Shown: positions 14,093-15,688 of the stretch, in pieces
How the letters are laid out: every line of letters starts with the position of its first letter
How positions within the stretch are numbered: the first letter of the stretch is position 1
NCBI RefSeq assembly: GCF_036703385.1
Contig: NZ_DATNPA010000358.1
Span: forward strand, 1 to 15,688
DNA: 15,688 bases
Direction of reading: 5' to 3'
Source of the DNA: Allocoleopsis sp036703385
GTDB taxonomy: Bacteria; Cyanobacteriota; Cyanobacteriia; Cyanobacteriales; Coleofasciculaceae
The notes under the pieces: generated by a model
What the model was told of the DNA's origin: nothing
What the model saw: the letters and a program-made list of their open reading frames with translations, nothing else
The model's database searches: none
Program-made: the position numbers and the translations under genes

Positions 14093-15688
14093 ATGACTAC
14101 TGTTGCCATTGACTTCGGCACCAGCAACACCGTCGTCAGTTTGTTAGAACCCGACACCAAAGCCCCAAGAACCTTGAGGCTGAACCCAATCTCGCGTTTG
14201 TTCAAGCTGACAACGGCGGGGGGAGAAACCCAGGAAGTCCCGGTGGTGCCTACGCTAGTGTTTGTTAAAGAATCGGAACAGCTGGTGGTGGGAGAACCGG
14301 TGCGATCGCAACGTTTGGGACTTTCTCAACCCCAGCGTTTCTTTAAAGGCTTTAAACGGGACTTAGCCGCTGACTATCAACCTCCACCTCGCCAAATTGG
14401 CGATCGCACCTACTCGGCTGAAACGGTTTCAGAACTCTTTCTTCAGGCAATCTGGCAACAGCTTCAAGCCCAACAAGTCCAACCTGATCAGGTGATTTTT
14501 ACTGTGCCTGTAGGCGCATTTGAACGCTATCTGGATTGGTTTCGTACCCTTGGCGATCGCTTGGGTGTTTCTCAGGTTCAGCTCGTTGACGAATCAACCG
14601 CTGCCGCCTTGGGCTACGCCTTACAGCGCCCCGGTTCAGTCGTTTTAGTCGTGGATTTTGGAGGGGGTACTCTCGATTTAAGCTTAGTTCGTACTGTTCT
14701 AGAATCCAATATCCAAAATCGCCACTCCTCTACCTCCCCTTATCCAGGGGGGAACTCTAAAATCCCAAATTCTTTGCGTGCCCAAGTCATCGCGAAATCA
14801 GATGCTTATGTGGGGGGTGAGGATATTGATACTTGGATTGTTGAAGATTACCTGCGTAAATCAGGTTCATCACGCGCCGACGTTGGGGAAGTGGGTTGGC
14901 AGAATTTGCTAGAAATTGCAGAACGCCTGAAAATCAGACTCTCCAGAGAGAACGAGGTAAAAGAGAGTTGGTTGGATGAAGAAACTTTTATGTCTTATGA
15001 CTTGCAACTAAGTCGGGACGATTTAGAGGAAATTCTAGAAAATCGGCAACTCCTCGAACAACTGCGCGGTGCGTTGGATGAGGTACTAAGAATAGCCCTG
15101 ACAAAAGGCATCAGCAAAGGGGAGATTGAACAAGTCTTGTTAGTAGGTGGCAGTTGCTTAATTCCCGCTGTACAACAATTGATTATTTCCTACTTTGGAC
15201 GATTGAGGGTGAAGTTAGATAAACCCTTTGATGCCGTGGCACACGGGGCTTTGGCTGTCACGCAGTTGGTGGATGTGGAGGATTACCTGCGTCACAGTTA
15301 TGCCATCCGTCTCTGGGAACCTTATACCAAAACTTATTCTTTTTTTACCCTGTTTGAGCCAGGGATAAAGTACCCCTGTCAGCGCCCAGAACCTCTGACG
15401 TTACAAGTAGCGATTGATGGGCAACGAGAAATTCGTCTGGATATTGGGGAAGTAGCTCAAATGACGCAAGCGGAGGTAACTTATGATCGCCAAGGACGGA
15501 TGACAAGTAGCCAGCTACGTAAACAGGATGAGTATCGCTCGTTGGAAAGTCACCATCAGCAGGTTTGTGTGGCGCATCTCGATCCACCGGGGGAAGTGGG
15601 TGTTGACCGTATTTCGGTGCAGTTTGAAGTGGATGCTCAACGAATGTTGTTGGCAACGGTGAAGGATTTGCTGACGGGGAAGGTGTTG
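14093..15688 (+). CDS. Hsp70/DnaK-like chaperone, partial (continues past the right edge)
   Basis: 532 codons are visible with no stop. The ATPase domain carries the Hsp70/actin motifs: phosphate-1 VAIDFGTSNTVVS (4-16), the DESTAAALGYA segment (166-176), phosphate-2 VVDFGGGTLDLSL (186-198) and the adenosine motif LLVGGSCLIPA (349-359). After about residue 400 it differs from canonical DnaK, so this is one of the divergent Hsp70 proteins of cyanobacteria, possibly with its own substrate range. Residues 203-229 are an extra loop encoded by repeat-like DNA. The start is ATG at 14093, giving the conserved MTTVAIDFGT; a heptad array separates it from the nearest Shine-Dalgarno-like sequence. The GrpE-like gene upstream is the probable exchange factor. 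The C-terminal lid and end are outside the window. Confidence 0.93.
   Translation, partial: MTTVAIDFGTSNTVVSLLEPDTKAPRTLRLNPISRLFKLTTAGGETQEVPVVPTLVFVKESEQLVVGEPVRSQRLGLSQPQRFFKGFKRDLAADYQPPPRQIGDRTYSAETVSELFLQAIWQQLQAQQVQPDQVIFTVPVGAFERYLDWFRTLGDRLGVSQVQLVDESTAAALGYALQRPGSVVLVVDFGGGTLDLSLVRTVLESNIQNRHSSTSPYPGGNSKIPNSLRAQVIAKSDAYVGGEDIDTWIVEDYLRKSGSSRADVGEVGWQNLLEIAERLKIRLSRENEVKESWLDEETFMSYDLQLSRDDLEEILENRQLLEQLRGALDEVLRIALTKGISKGEIEQVLLVGGSCLIPAVQQLIISYFGRLRVKLDKPFDAVAHGALAVTQLVDVEDYLRHSYAIRLWEPYTKTYSFFTLFEPGIKYPCQRPEPLTLQVAIDGQREIRLDIGEVAQMTQAEVTYDRQGRMTSSQLRKQDEYRSLESHHQQVCVAHLDPPGEVGVDRISVQFEVDAQRMLLATVKDLLTGKVL
14699..14779 (+). repeat. Repeat-derived insertion within the Hsp70-like gene
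   Basis: TCCAATA-TCCAAAA-TCG (14705-14721) repeats the heptad of the gene's own leader. It is followed by a C-rich/G-rich stretch (CCTCCCC, then CAGGGGGGA). Together they encode about 27 Ser/Asn/Pro-rich residues between the phosphate-2 motif and the next conserved helix. Confidence 0.6.

Noticed and set aside
15345..15656. 103-codon minus-strand open frame
   Set aside because: It lies antisense to the Hsp70-like reading frame, which stays open throughout, and shows no family features.

Overview
The window is chromosomal DNA from a cyanobacterium. The evidence is an ndhC-ndhK-ndhJ operon, a SipA gene, a hybrid histidine kinase with cyanobacteriochrome-type GAF domains, a long-form CbiX chelatase under a cobalamin riboswitch, and 15 copies of the octamer GCGATCGC (HIP1) in 15.7 kb. 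The many 7-bp tandem repeats and purine-rich interspersed repeats suggest a large-genome filamentous type, but the species cannot be named from this sequence.

Layout, left to right. Bases 1-140 are the 3' end of a group II intron (domains V and VI), which stops 39 bases before ndhC. ndhC, ndhK and ndhJ (180-1802) overlap in sequence and end at a strong intrinsic terminator. A cobalamin riboswitch (about 2098-2353) precedes cbiX (2354-3424), so cobalt insertion for the corrin pathway is probably controlled by the vitamin. After two small terminator-like hairpins comes sipA (3700-3975). About 580 bases without a gene follow. They contain a set of nested long-range complementary segments that looks like an unrecognised structured RNA (about 4060-4345). 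Then come a WecA-like polyprenyl-phosphate sugar-1-phosphate transferase (4558-5652) and a 1545-residue sensor kinase with four GAF domains, HisKA, HATPase, two receivers and an HPt domain (6080-10717). A small four-helix membrane protein of the DUF4149 type (11059-11568) ends at a very clear terminator. A lipoprotein with TolB-like propeller repeats lies on the minus strand (11737-12876). Divergent from it is a likely chaperone cluster: a DUF2997 protein (13025-13237), a GrpE-like protein fused to a membrane segment and a helix-turn-helix region (13245-13997), and an Hsp70/DnaK-like gene that runs off the right edge (14093-15688).

The genes fall into separate functional units: NDH-1 electron transport, B12 synthesis, light and stress signalling (SipA, bilin-type kinase), envelope glycan synthesis, and a dedicated Hsp70/GrpE pair. 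The most striking recurring signal is the intrusion of short repeats into functional positions. Three tandem heptads sit in a riboswitch arm, heptads fill the CbiX interdomain linker, a purine-rich tract lies inside the kinase ATPase domain, and four TCCAAAA heptads separate the Hsp70 Shine-Dalgarno-like sequence from its start codon. A further pair of that heptad family lies inside the Hsp70 coding sequence.
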